Both the position numbers and the translations under genes were made by a program. From contig JAFFJZ010000003.1 of NCBI GenBank assembly GCA_018340375.1, forward strand, positions 6,758,001 through 6,822,000: a stretch of 64,000 bases of DNA, in the 5' to 3' direction. Shown piece by piece: positions 49,780 to 63,359 of the stretch; position 1 is the first letter of the stretch; each line of letters begins with the position of its first letter. This DNA is from Gonatopus flavifemur (lineage: Eukaryota; Arthropoda; Insecta; Hymenoptera; Dryinidae). Under the pieces are notes generated by a model that was given only the letters and a program-made list of their open reading frames with translations, made no database searches and had not been told where the DNA came from.

Positions 49780-52700
49780 ATTGTCACAGTATGCACATAT
49801 TGAACATTTGATTATCGTTATCTCTTAATTTTTCCCTTTCACGTCTCTTTTTTAATCGTATCGAAAAGTTCGCGGGGTGAAGTTTTTGAACTGAACGATA
49901 AATTTCCGTGGACATTTTTGAAACTTTGATGTAGCTTTTTTATATTTTGTATGCTAAAAAATCATTGAAAAATAATACAGTATGATACGTGATTTGAAGA
50001 ATAACAGTATTTTGTTTAAAATTATTCCTTAACTCGATACGTTGAAAGAATTGAGAATTGTCCAGGTTTGAATGGCATTTGCTGAGATTCAATGAGTTTT
50101 CCATTGAAATAGTCTATTAAATTGTACAAGATTCAATTGAATAGGGCAAGAGTTTTTGATTTTGTGGGAAAATAAATTCCAGAGAACGCGACAAAAACAT
50201 AATCTATCAACAGAATCCGAAATATTGATCGGAAAGAAACGAGCGCCTGTGTTATTTTTTGACAAAATTCTCCAGTTTTATCACATTCATTCCAGATCGC
50301 TAAAAGAAACAAAATTCAGAAACATAAATACGCATTCATTTCCAGAATTTATCATTCCTATCATTCGGAATAAATCCAGTATCGAACAAAACTGTATCTC
50401 ACGATACACTGTTTTCGCTCTGCGTAAGTACAATACCCGATATGACATGAATTTTTATCCGCTTCCTGACACGTATCAATAATTTATGAAAACGTGAACG
50501 CATCGATACTTCGTAACGTATTATCGTACTCGCGGATGAAAACAGCATCATTAATGCATTGCGTATCGTTGTCGCTGTTTGAAGAGTTGAATGGGAATTG
50601 AAAAGATTCCAACCGCGTGTTGGTTTTTTGTTTTTTCGACTCGAAAACGAAATATCGAATTTTGAGTTGTTCCATTCTCTCCTCCTGATGAATTCAATTT
50701 GTATGCACTGGATAACTTGGAAACACTGCAGAAATTAGCGATTGACGAATGAAAAAAACGAACCAAAAAAATTGTAGAATCAATATCAAAAATAAAATCC
50801 CTGTGTTCCATGAAGCGGAGGAAGATGAAATTCGTTTTGAATACGAATTTTTTTGGCTTCGAAGTTCTTATCGCGTATTTGTATTACAAATTTTCTCATA
50901 TTTCTGTGCTGAATATCCTGCATCCAAAAGTGCAGGTACTTCAACGATTCGCAAAAAAACTAACAACTAAAACTTCTCTCTGGAACTCTGATAGAGAATA
51001 AGAGTGGAGGCGAAAAACTGGAATACGGAAAATGTTATTCATTCTACGCTCGATCGCTTTCGGGGATCAAAATATGCCATGCAATCCTCTCCAACTTGGC
51101 ATGACTAATGCAACGAAAGATCGCTCTTTTGTTCAACGTTGTTACGAATTTATACACGCATCGAGAGTATCTATACCATCGGTTAATGAATTCCCAATCG
51201 AATTCGAGAACCGTTCAAGTATTCCAATATTCTCGAGAATGAAGGAAAAAACAAACGAAGTCATTGAATAACGAAACCGACTGCTCATCAATTATTTCAT
51301 GAAAATTATTCATTAGTCAAACGTAGACCTCTCATTATTCTCACTCTGAATTTTCAACATCTTCCCATCCTCGCCATGTCTCATCCAATTTACAATTGAT
51401 GTCAGTAATTATCAATATTCACAGAAAGAGAAAGATGATTGAAAAGACGTATCGGGTCGATACTTCAGCACGATGGCGTATACGTTACGTCATTGGGAAA
51501 TTATTTCGAATAATCAGTTGAATTATTGAATTGATATTCTTATGTAACTTATCCTTTCCTTTGCAGGGAAAACGAGATAAATTCTCATTCCTCTGATCAA
51601 ACAAATCCTTTTGTATCATATTAAATACTTCACTCAAGATTTTACAAACCCTCATTTTTAATCCCAAAAAAAAATATCTTTCCCGGTCAAAATCGTAACG
51701 TTTGTTCAAAATACTTTGTATCACGTCATTCGGTTTGAGCTGAAATGTTAATTTCGATTTGTTCGGTGTCAGTGTGGGACAGCCAGAAACCGACGATGTA
51801 TCCGCACACCGTGTCCTTTTAGCGAATCAACATTTCAACTCTGCCAACAGTTTGCATCAACAACTGAATTCTTGCATCGCGCGTATTTCAATTTTTTCTA
51901 ACTCATTGGTGAAAAAACGAAAGAAAGGAAGAAAGAACAATCAATCGGCGTTGGTGTTGCGTTGTCAGAAAGAAAAAGTCACGGATAAATAAATGTACGA
52001 GAACAAGGCAAGAGTACTTTTCTACTGCTCCTCATTTCCCAACTCACTTACTCACTCTCTTCCTATTGTACCCATCATCCAATCTTCTCTTCGCTTTTCC
52101 CTATCAAGTGGAAAATAAAACGTTGAAATATTCACGCGACTGCTCGGTACAACGTTGATTCGGGTCGCGAGGATGGTTTAATTCGACGCGCGTCATTCGC
52201 TATATTTGCCAAGAGTCTCGCAAAATAAAACGAGGATACAAAATAAATAACGGAACAGAAAAAGAGAATCAAGGGAATGGGAAATAAAATAAAATTTCTG
52301 AAATCCTATGTGGTATCATATTGGTGTGTCGTATAGTTTATCCTCTGCCGTTGCCGACATTGCTACTGCTCCTGCTTTTTTTCCATGTACACGATATGGA
52401 TTATCGATAACGAGAATAAGAAAACAAAATATATTTCAATCTCATCACAAATTTCGAATGAATCCAACTTTTCTGCCTCGGAGTCGAGCAATTTTTTTTG
52501 CTTTTACTTTCCCTAACTTCGACGTGAATTTCGAATTTTGTTTTTTGTCAGCTGGAACTGAATGCGACTCGTGTTGTTCGCATTTTTTCAGCCTGAATTA
52601 TGATGTACAATGGTGATTACTGTTCTCGAATTCTTGAGGTATCGACACTGTTCGTTTCGCTCATATCATAAAGAGAATATCTCGTTCGATATATTGAACA

Positions 52701-55700
52701 CTCAGTTGGTTCATAAAAATATGGAATCCAAGAATGTATTCCATTATCACTTCAGATACTTTATTTGGATTGAAAATAAAACTACAGCCAGAATGGTACC
52801 ACATATCACATCACATTGAACATAAATATCCCAGCTAGAAATTTCCATTTGTGAAAATTGTACCATTCAAGGTCCTATCTTGATCACCCAGATCATCCCA
52901 ACTTGGCTTGGAGCAGAGCTTTGGATACAAAAAATGTCATTTCTATTAGATCGATTATGTCCCTGCAATTATGATTTGTATTATGAATCAGAATCAACAG
53001 TAATTAGCATCTCCATATAGCACACTCGGTCTTGAAGAGTTCTTGAGAAACATAGGCTTCTACTATAATCTTGAGCGCCGCTAAAACTACAAAAGGAGGA
53101 GCAAAAAGAGCTTCGTTTAAACTATTCAAAAATCGTTTGAATTATGAGTTAATCACTAGGTGCGAAAAAATGAAAATACAATAAAAGTCTGGTCAAAACA
53201 AGACCACGCTGTTCTGATCTCAAAGCTCACTTTGATATATTTTTCTATTTTTAAGAAAATGATGAAATTTTTCCTGAATTTTCTCTCGGAAAAGAAAATA
53301 TCGTCAATGATTCTCAAAAATATACAAAAATTATTCTATCCCTCAAAGAAAAATAACAAAACTCGACATCCATCAATCATTTCCATTTCCCGCACAGCAT
53401 CGCAATTATTTTCACGCGTTTCCATCTGAAAATAAAACCTACGAACCTCGATGAATTTCAAAGGATAATTTCTCCACACATTTCCAGCGCCGGATCATTA
53501 ATTATCATAGTCATGCGTATTATATTCTCACTATTATTATCGTACAAGTTTCTTTCATCATGGTTCAGACACGCTGTCAGAACGTATTTTAACCATCAAC
53601 CGCTGTGTGTACATCCAACTGACGTTGTGGTTATCGTTGACATGTGTCGCTAGCAAAAACCGCAAATCTAACGGTGGAATAGCTCCATTGAATGGAAAAA
53701 TAAACCAGAGATAGCACTGTGGAATGTCATTATGGAACCAAGATATTAACCAAACGATATAAAAATTTTGATATGGAACATTATTTCTCTATTCATCTCA
53801 TTGAAATGAAATTTTTATCATCTCTTTCTCGCGTTTTCTCGCATAATAAATTGCAAAATTTGATTTCGATGTGGGTGAGGGAGAATTTGTTGCTTGGAAC
53901 TTTTTCCAACTTTCTTAAGAAAATTACTAAATGAATGCGAGAAGTTACATATTCATTGGAGGGTGAAACTTGAAGGATAACTTCGGATCACTAAAAATTG
54001 TATAAAGTAAGTAGGAGTTTCGGCAAGTTTTCAACGGGATGAAAAGGGATTTTAATAGAGAATTCGTGGAGAACTCATAGAGAAGATTTCCTTTACTTTT
54101 GTATTGTTCGAATTGTATCACAGTCTTCAAATTCAAACCAATAAAAAATTCTTATATTATAATTCCCAACCTTGATTGAGGAAAAAATGTGGTAATAAAC
54201 GCTGTGGTCGCAAAGTCCAACGAAATCAATCAACGAAAACAATTCATTCTTTCAAAGAAAATATGTCTACTCAAAGTTCGTGTTGAAAATTAACATACAA
54301 AGAACATCAATCAAATCAACAAACTATATTAAAAATTATACAAAATTTAGTCTTGAATAATAATGTGATTGAACTCACATATTATTTCAATACAATATTC
54401 ATATGGAATCTATAAAAATTGTATACACATTTGATATATTATAAATTCTACTAAATCATGTCTCAAAGCAGAATTTCGTATGAATTCTATACAAACGTTC
54501 TCGGCATTTGCAATGTTTGTATAAATTTTCCGACCTATTGTGCGTGGTAATCGAATACAAAGAATACTATGATCAATTCAAATTCTACTCCACAAAAGGG
54601 GCATCTCAATTTACCTCTCCAATTCCAAAGGCTATTTCAATTTCCAACAAAAGCTACAGATGTCAAAGGATATTCGACAATTTGCTAGCATTCGCAACTT
54701 GCAATGCAACACCCTTCATCAATTAAAAATACTAGAAACCCATAAAAATGGAATTCTCGCAATACCAATTGCTGATTCCCATCATATATTTTGAATCTAC
54801 TGATTTTCTCAAGTAAATTGTGCCCTGCAGTTCTTCTCGCATTTTTCTAACTATCGTTGAAAAGGTCTTGATAAATGCAGACAATTTTTTATATCACGTG
54901 AGTCATCCTTCACCTCTGTAAGATAACTTCAACGCCGTATAATGGATTGTTGCAATTCATAGTGATGAATACCACGGTAGACACTGTTGCAAGTCATTGT
55001 GAAGCAGAACAAACCCTGAGCGAAGCTTCACGTATAGATCAAACGTCCCGCAAACGTGTTATACATCCAGACATCAACATATTTTACTGAAAATCATATA
55101 ACTCAATGCGCAGGGCAATTTGTCAAATGAGAATAAATGGAAAGTACAGAAGAAAAAGAAATCAACATTCTTCCCTATTACGTCGAAGATTTGAACATTG
55201 TCTAAAATATGATCGTAATACGAAAATTCATCTTTCATCGACTTTCATCTCTATTTTATCAAGGGTGAATGTAACGTAACGTGTACACTCTTTAATCATT
55301 CATTCGAATTGAAACGCCACAGTGAGGTGAAAGAAGTTTTTCTCAACACACATTCGAATATGCATGAATCTCAATATCGCTCGCACACGACCTCATGTTT
55401 TCCTGCAACCAGACTGTACCTAGGTATGATATGCAACAAGCGTAAGGATTGAAATGTGTCTTTCAAAGACTAATGCAACGTCACATGCTTTGACATCAAA
55501 GAAATTCTTCATTGGAATTCCAGTAAGGACATAACACATCAACTGCTCTCCCGGTGTATAATAATTTTCCCAAATCCATTCGATTTCCCATTAATTCGAA
55601 ACATCGATACATCTCATGACAAACAACAAAACGAAGAGCAGAACGTTTCACGAAAGAATGTATGGATATTTATTGAAACAGAAAAGTGTGGGAGTGGGAG

Positions 55701-56400
55701 AAGTACGGAAGAATCGTCGCATTCGTGGTGTTATTTTCTTACGTTCTTTCTTTCTTCCTCCGATATCACCTTGTTCGGGGGATAAAAAAAACACATGTAC
55801 CACCTTATCGTTGTAGATTAGACGGGTGGTAGTCAAACTCCGCTAGCTCGACGTGACACTATGTCACTTCATTTCACGAAACGCCACCACTTTACAATTG
55901 AACTTTGATATTTTCTAACCTTATGTATATACCTATATCTCTCTTCCTCTTCTTCGTACTTTTGGGAAAACTGTGTACGCGTGTACGTCGTTCGTTTGCT
56001 CAAGAGATGCGACACGAAAAGTTTTTCAATTGCATCTATAAGTTTGACTTTCATGATGTATATCAATTTTCATCTCTCAGTTTCAACCCCTTCTTTCTCC
56101 TCGTTCTCGTTTCTCTTTCTCTTTGTTCCCTTGCCGCGCAGCTTATTGAGTTTACATCACGTTTTGCCGAGATTCGCGAGCTCTCATGCACATTATTATT
56201 CGCCGATGTCAAAGCTGCGATTCAAACTTTGCGGATCTCCAACGCCGAACCACAGCTGAAAATCACCTTGTGTTTTATTTTCTCATAATAATATTCGAAT
56301 GAACGTCACGCGTGAGGTTGCTCAACGAATAAATTTCTATTGTTTTCCCACTTGTTCCGAGCGAGTTTTTGGTAGATTTATTAGTCATTTGATACGAATA
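49780..56400. other. AT-rich region, no recognised gene
   Basis: Short frames only. Around 52140-52200 there is a CpG-rich patch without a frame. At 52830-52955 the sequence CCCAGCTAGAAATTTCC and a loosely inverted AATGTCATTTCTATTAG may be the ends of a decayed element. Nothing else stands out on either strand. Confidence 0.45.
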
Positions 56401-56402
56401 TT

Positions 56403-57377
56403 CCCTGGTAGAAATGTCACAATTTCTTCCTTATGACTGGTGAGGTACGAAAGAGGAAAAACTGATTGGAAAAACCTAGCGAGGCGCTAGTTAGTAACTG
56501 ATGAGTTTCATCCAATTAGCGTTGGTTGGGTAAAACTAGTTGGTTACTTATCATTATTTAATAAGTTGAGCTAATTAGTAATAATAGGATAAAACTGTTT
56601 AATAACTGCAACTTTTCACTGCGTGTATACACGAAATGAAGAAAGATGAGCGTTTCAATCTTGATGTAACGCAAAAAATATTATTCACAATTGTTATTGA
56701 ATAAGGCAGTGTTGTTGCTAAATTCACTTCGAAATTGGAAACAAATCCAACAACAATACTCTGAGACAGACCCTGTGGAAAATGTTCATTGCTTAATCAT
56801 TCCATGGAGAAAAAGGACTTTTGAAGATCATGAAAAATAGAAAAAAAAAGTGAGTGGAAAATTTTGTATCTTGAAAAATTATTTAATAATTCAACGAATA
56901 AATAAATTCATAAAGCCTCGTAAACATATATAAACAACATAGTACATATGTATATTATGTACATATATATTAAATATAACGGTAAAATGGAATTCCTGCA
57001 TACTTTATAGATTAAATTCCCAATCAATGAGCAATAATCAACATATTTTTACCAAATAAACGACGAATAGTTAGTAACATGATTATTCAAGTAACGTAAT
57101 AAATAGTTTCAATTCAAACAATGATAGCATTTAATAGTTATTTGAAAATTTATACGATCATGATTCCTCCCTGGTTACTGTTCAGTGCTCCATCAGTTAC
57201 TAATAAACACTGTGTTAGGGATTGATCAATGCTTTATCAATTACTGATAAGGCCAGTGCCAGAACGTTACATCCCTTACCAGTTACTGGTTAGTTTCCCC
57301 GATTAGTGCCTCACCAGTAAAAAGGATGAAAAACTGATGAATGCCTCATAGTTTACTAGCGGGAATTTCTCCAAAGG
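56403..57377. mobile_element. Large decayed foldback element (about 975 bp)
   Basis: The left end CCCTGGTAGAAATGTC is loosely inverted at the right end (GGGAATTTCTCCAAAGG). Further in, GACTGGTGAGGTACGAAAGA pairs with the complement of CGGGGATTAGTGCCTCACCAGT-like sequence near 57290-57320. Both arms repeat AGTTACTGGT/AACTGATGAG words, absent from the AT-rich middle. The copy is old and its limits are approximate. There is no transposase frame. Confidence 0.45.
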
Positions 57378-57551
57378 CTCATCGAATGCTTTTTGAATTG
57401 AATGAATTAGAAAAGTATCTTCAACGTGCTTACTCATAATGAAAATTCTACGCAATTATATCGAATCTTATGAAAATTCAAGGAGTAAGGATTTATTTAC
57501 ATAGATACCAAGCTTTTGAAGAGATCTTACGCTTCTTTGGAATAATTTAAT

Positions 57552-57673
57552 CGGTAAAATCTAGCGGCAATCCAGTGAGAGGTAAAACTCCAATCCACCT
57601 TGATTATAAATTCCAAATCCAAGCTTGATTCAAGCGTGAGAGTAGCGTAGCATACTGACGCTGGATTTTACCG
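57552..57673. mobile_element. Short TIR element (122 bp)
   Basis: CGGTAAAATCTAGCGGCA at the left and its inverse with two mismatches (TGACGCTGGATTTTACCG) at the right. The interior is unremarkable and non-coding. It lies about 175 bp downstream of the large foldback. Confidence 0.65.
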
Positions 57674-58293
57674 TATGTATTATCTCAAAATAAAACAAGG
57701 AATTATTTCAGAAAATTGCCTGTAAATTGATATTATACATTTTTCCAACGTGCCTCCTTCTTTATACGAGTGAGAGTTCAAAAAATATAAATTTTGTTTT
57801 GTTTCATCAACGAAGTATAAATGCTTTATTTGCATATCCAAAAGAGTTATGAAAATAAACACCACCACTGAGCTACCGGGACTAGATTTGCTGTGTATTT
57901 ATGCAAAAAGAACGAATTGAATGCATCAAAAAATGAACTTTTTCCTCTCCATACCGTGCGAGTGACCACTTTTAATTTTATTTCATGTACGCGTGTATTT
58001 CTAAAGACATCGACGTTTCCATTTTTAAACTTTCAAGCACTCGTATTTGGATGATTCAATTATATTTTTTTGCTACTATACTGAAAATTCTATTGACATC
58101 CCTTTGCAAATTTTATGCCCTCCTTATAGAAAATACACAAAAGCTGCACAAATATTTGTTTAATAAATATAGGAGATGATTTTGCATGCACAACAACCGT
58201 TTTTTTCATACTCCGACTGGACTGATCTACACACAAACTAGTTTTGTTTGAACATGATTTGTGCACGGTAAGCAGTATTTGTTTGGTATACAG

Positions 58294-58345
58294 CACGCAT
58301 TATATCCGAGAACTGCATCGAATTGACAGAACCTGAATCATGCGG
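58294..58345 (+). CDS. Speculative 52-bp exon
   Basis: The acceptor TTTGTTTGGTATACAG precedes, and the donor GTGAGTCT follows CATGCGG. Only one frame is open across it, giving RIISENCIELTEPESC in split-codon phase. Both splice sites are good, composition is near average, and no family is recognised. It lies on the opposite strand to the other better exon candidates. Confidence 0.2.
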
Positions 58346-58953
58346 GTGAGTCTCTGATTGAGTTCAGCAAGATATTTTCTTTGCATTGATTATAGCTGTT
58401 CCAGTTGGAGTAAATATTGATTCGAACCTTGCTATATCTAAAAACCGTTCGGAATTGAAATAGAGAGTAGTCGATGCTTACAAAGTAACATGATAAAAAG
58501 AAGAGAAACTTTTGCATACTTCACTTCTTGTCACTGGAATAAATGAAATTCTCCAATTCGTGTACTTCAAAAAAGTAGAATAATCTTACCAAGGAGTGGT
58601 TGAATATCAAAACAACAACAACAGCAACAATATCCAACAAAGTAAAACATACTCCAGCCAAGTACCTTCCCGCCACAATGCAATATCCACATTAATCTTC
58701 ATAATGACTTTCAATTTTCGTAATTAACTTCAATTCCCATGTCAGAAACGAGGGAATTTTTTTCATACATTTTTACCACGCGTGATTACCTTATCTGGTT
58801 GAGAATTCAAAGACTGGTAAGGAAAGCGGATGTAATTCACATACAAGTTAAATGTAATGGCAAAAGCAGAGCTGTAGTGAAATTAGCAGCGGAGCTTTAC
58901 CGAGTTTTGTGGACAGCAAAACTCGATAAAGCGAAATTCATGTAGGAAAGTAT

Positions 58954-58979
58954 TATATATATATATATAAATATATATA
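58954..58979. repeat. (AT)n microsatellite
   Basis: About twelve AT units, interrupted once by an extra A. Confidence 0.9.
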
Positions 58980-60020
58980 CATAATTTGAAACGAGGGCGC
59001 AGTTCAGATTCAATTCAAATGAAAATCCAAGTGGAATAAATGAAGTTTCGATTATATAATTTGTATCATTTGCAACAAAAATTGATGATACTATATACCG
59101 TTAGTCGAAGAGATAAAGTTACAATAGAATTTCGATAGAATTACAAACTAAGGTAGGGAAGGTAATTTTCTAGTCGTGCAACAAAATGAGCTCACATGAA
59201 GTTTTACTTTCGTATCTTATTTCGTATATAACTGAAAATTCAGTTTCCACGATGTATTGCTTTGACTACGGGCAATCGAAAGTTTTCATTAATCATTGTC
59301 TTCAACTTCAATGGAAAGTTTCGATCCGATACTCGAGTTGAACGTGAAGTGAACATCTCTATCCAATATCAGCGCATTCCTTGATACTTCACTTCGAAAT
59401 TCTATTCCGATGATCATGTCGGTTTCGAACATCGATGAAGTCATTATGTTATTTGTTACTTAGAGATATAGAGATGTTATCGAATGAAGATTATTAGTTG
59501 AAATGAATATTCTATAACGCGACGCGTTAACTAATTTTCATTATGCTATTTTATATTGAAGTTCGGTGCTGTTCCATATGGTTGCAGAGTTTATTCAATT
59601 CAAGCTTTGTATACTTCTAATTAAGTATTCAAATTCACTAATTATATGCACATTTGAGTCCAAATGAGGGATTGTTATTTCATCATTCAACATCAATTTC
59701 ATTTCTAACTTCGAAATGTGAGAGATTGTTATTTATCAATAATATATTGTTCGTCAAGGGGAAAAATAGATAATTGTTTACCAACATTTGCAAGGAAAGT
59801 GTACATTGTTTGCAAATATGTAGAATTTTCAGCAAATAATTAACATCTGTTGTTACAATCTTCATTCTCGAATATTCCAGAGAAGGTGGAAAATAGATAT
59901 TTGAAGTAGGTTTATTCCGCTGCAGGGGGACGGAAGAGAGTACTTTCCTCCCGCTACAGCGAGGCAAAAGTAAGAATTTTCGTTTCACTATTATATTCGC
60001 CTGAAATCCATCACTCTCTT

Positions 60021-60167
60021 CCCTGGTGGAAATTCCAATTTTGAGAGTTCTTCAGAAATGCTCAGAATATTTTCAGAGATTTTCAGAATTATTCTGAATT
60101 TTATAGAGACTTTTGTTCGAATTTTGAGAGTTTTTCAGAAAGTTTCAGAGAAATATTTCCACCAGGG
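60021..60167. mobile_element. MITE, CCCTGGTGGAAAT ends (147 bp)
   Basis: CCCTGGTGGAAAT at the left and ATTTCCACCAGGG at the right are perfect 13-bp inverted repeats. The interior is built from repeated TTCAGA/TTTTGAGAG words in both orientations. T-rich bases flank both ends, and the duplication is not resolved. The compact form and intact termini suggest a relatively young copy. Confidence 0.85.
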
Positions 60168-60381
60168 TTTCCCAAAACCAGATTTCAAAATAGCAACTTC
60201 CAGTGCAAGTGTGGGAAAAACATATTTGAATCGAGTGATATGATTGATATCAGCAACTTTCTGAACCAGTATAAAAAGTCTAAGAAAATACTTCAAGATG
60301 CATGTAGCGGAATCTTGTTTCAGTATTTTTGACATCAAGATAAATACAAACACTTCTTCAACCACTGAACAATGTCGGATA

Positions 60382-60540
60382 CGCTGTGAAAAATGTGAGA
60401 TTATTTTGCTTTTTGGATGTTGAACCCTCTATAAATGAAGGAAAAATTCACCAAATGATGGTGAAAGATCCCCCATCTGTAAAGGAACTTTGCTGCCACC
60501 ATTTTTTGGGGGAAAAATCCTACACTCATCTTGTACAGTG
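60382..60540 (+). mobile_element. MITE family A, copy 3
   Basis: Ends CGCTGTGAAAAATGTG and CTTGTACAGTG. The internal block TTTGCTGCCACCATTTTTTG followed by GGGGAAAAATCC matches the copies at 23801 and, inverted, 21853. It is shorter than copy 2, missing part of the middle. The minus-strand 63-codon frame here belongs to the repeat and is not a gene. Confidence 0.75.
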
Positions 60541-63359
60541 TATGTACTTTGTTTTGTACAGGTAAAAATATAGTACAAATGTTTTCGAACAAACTCTTCA
60601 GTCACAATCTCCTTGTAAAGCAAACAAAATTCCTATCAGAAACCTACAGGCAAACGTGAAGTATAAATGCTTTCATAGGAACTTTTTTATCTAAACTAAA
60701 TAATAAGTAATCCAACTCTTCGAGAACAAATAATGAAATAACATCCCTTGCACAGATTGACCTTACTTCATCTAAAGATTTGCTTTCAAATTTATAAAAA
60801 CACAATGTCAATGTGTGAAGAGATTCTAAAAATCTACTCCCTCCTCCCACTGTTATATTTATAAGAACATCGAATGTTACACAAGATCACAATATTATTT
60901 GCTTCGAATGCGAATCAATAGCTAAGAGGATCCATAGTGTTTTACTATTATTACAAAAGGATTAACTGCCTTTCTATTGTACTCGGACACAGTAAAGAGC
61001 GGTCACGTCCCAGCTTTTGTGTTCTCACACAAAGACGCTCATCGCCCGTATTAAATTGACCTGTGATCACAAATTTAAACATCCGGAAGATGACTTTTGT
61101 GGTAAAATATCCATTGATGCACCAATAAAGTATTTCAAACAAAAACTTCTTCCATAGAACATATTATCAAATATTCTTACTGGCCAGTTGCTTTACTGCA
61201 AGACTAAGCGTTGACTCTTGAAATCTAACCGAATCCGTCAATTGGTCTTTGCAAAATTGTTTCCCGGGTAGACATTTTTTGTAGCATACCCCAGTTCTTT
61301 TCAGGGCCTGGTCAGACCTCGTCTAGCATTGGGAGAATCCACGAATTATTTCCATCCGAATTGTGTCCACAAACAGAGACAGTTTGGTTGAGAAGATGTT
61401 AACACATCAAAATACATGAATGAACTAAACTTGGATATATGAGCTAGGCCAGTTGAGCCTTGGTTATTTTGAACCGAGACTGAGATAGATGTGATTCAAT
61501 ATTCTTGCAGACATTGATGGAAAACATAGGTGAATTAATGGAGCACCACTAAGGTAGTAGTTTCAACAACAGCGGTGTAGTGAAGCAAACTGCCATCAAA
61601 TTCAAAAAAGCCTCTGATATTGAGTTTACAGCATTCTACGGTATTAACTATTGTTAAAGGAGCTCGACCCCGCTGCTATAATTATGGGAGTTGTCCTATT
61701 AAATTTGACTTAGCAATCCCGCTCATGGATCAGAAAACTGGAAACTAGTTTGTATCTCAAAACCATAAATAACATTCATGTTTCTCTCACGTATTGGCCT
61801 TGAAAACAATAAACAAATCGACTAAATTCTCTCTTTTTTTCTTCATATATACTTCCAAAAGAGACTGTTATTATTACATGACTACAGCAGTTATTATTAC
61901 AGCAATAGTCATGCTAATAATCAATGCAATCATCACCAGCAGGTTATATTTTGATACAACGGTGATAAACTCTTCCTTTTTTTCTCATATTTTTGAAACA
62001 GCTGAAACGATCGATAAAAAGAGTCACAAATTTCTAATCCTCTCCCAAAGACCAGCATTCTGGCGTGAAGATCATCCAAATCCATGCATTCCAACGAAAG
62101 ACAGCATGGACAAATCGCACTCCGCATGTTGAAACCTTTTTCCAAGTTCCGGATTATTATTTGCTGAATTCAAAACATCTATGACGAAGGAAATTGTAGC
62201 AACGCTGTTTCTGTTCCAAGAATTCCTCATCAACATCAGGAGTTTTGTTTTTGCAAACCCTTTGCTGATGTATCAGAACTTTAGAGACACCAGAATCTAT
62301 TTTGGAGTTCCTATTTCTTATAATTCCATGATGATACGATTGTCGTACTTCAAGGACATTCTATAATCTCCGAATGTGTTGGATTTCAATACCTATCTGC
62401 AGATCATTCGTTAACAAATTGATGTATCAACTGCTAGTAAAAATCATTCTGAGAGTTCATTCAACACAAAAGAGGGGCCCAAGACTGCAGAAGTTCTAAA
62501 CAGTAGTTTGCATCCTTGGAAAAATACAAACAAATGAAATCATTTCACTTTGAGTATTCTTCAAACTTTGGGTAGGTCTCATCAGAATTTTACAAGACAT
62601 TTGTGAGGCATGTTTTAGAATGTTTTTCAATAGCTAGAGGACGGGTACGGTGATTTTTAATAGGTGCACTGTTATTGTCAATTCAGAATGAAGAGAATCC
62701 TTAATCTGCCTCAACCAAAAATTTACTCCAATCAATAAATTCTCTACCTTTGTAACGACATAGTGTTGTAACTGGAGTGAATTCACATGCTTTGAATTTG
62801 AATTGGTTTCAATTTTTATGTGAATGAAATCGATAAAAAAAATCACCCGGTTCATCGAAAATTCTTGTACAATATTCATGTAGTTGAAATACATATAAGA
62901 ACGCATTCCACAAAAAGAAACTCCTCATAACAAGGAGTTCATGTGAGTCCTTAATTTTATTCTAATTTCAATCCATAAGAGAATCGAACGAATTAACATT
63001 TCAAGACGTCAGAGAGTTAAGAACATCTGTCTCAAATCACGCATCATACAACGTATACCTCAAACAATCTTTATCCAATGTCTCGATAAAAATCCACACT
63101 CGTGTCTGATCAATGACGGACCCATATCACTGATCAGGTTCACCACAGTAGTTCGACACATCATGTAAAACGAGCTCATCGATCAAACAATTTTATATAA
63201 TAAAAAAAAAAGAAGGCAACTTCATCGTAAAGCACAATCACTCTTACATCGAATTTTCATAATTTCATAACGAGAAATATCACGGTTCAGCGTCTGAATT
63301 CTAAATCAATATCACGTGGTGAGAGACAAGATGATTTCATCCCGGCGTATCATCTGAGA
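60541..63359. other. AT-rich region, no recognised gene
   Basis: Frames on both strands are short and unrecognised. Two minus frames at 60644-60850 (LDEVRSICARDVISLFVLEE) and 60951-61142 have protein-like composition and could be decayed transposon coding DNA, but no family motif is visible. CCCGGGTAGACATTTTTT at about 61264 resembles the CCCTGGTAGAAAT ends and has no partner. Confidence 0.4.

Larger units (their letters stand above)
57674..60020. other. AT-rich region, no recognised gene
   Basis: Nothing recognisable apart from a candidate exon at 58294-58345, an AT microsatellite and a GC-rich imperfect hairpin at about 59919-59962 (CGCTG...CAGCG ends with GGGGGA/TCCTCCC inside). Confidence 0.45.

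Noticed and set aside
52831..52955. CCCAGCTAGAAAT ... ATTTCTATTAG as an inverted-repeat element
   Set aside because: The two ends match over too few bases and the interior gives no second pair. It is mentioned only as a possible decayed element.
56941..56970. GTACATATGTATATTATGTAC dyad as a regulatory palindrome
   Set aside because: It is a simple AT/TA-rich sequence where such dyads arise readily.
60644..61142. Minus-strand frames as a transposase gene
   Set aside because: Protein-like composition, but no catalytic or zinc-finger motif and no terminal repeats around them.
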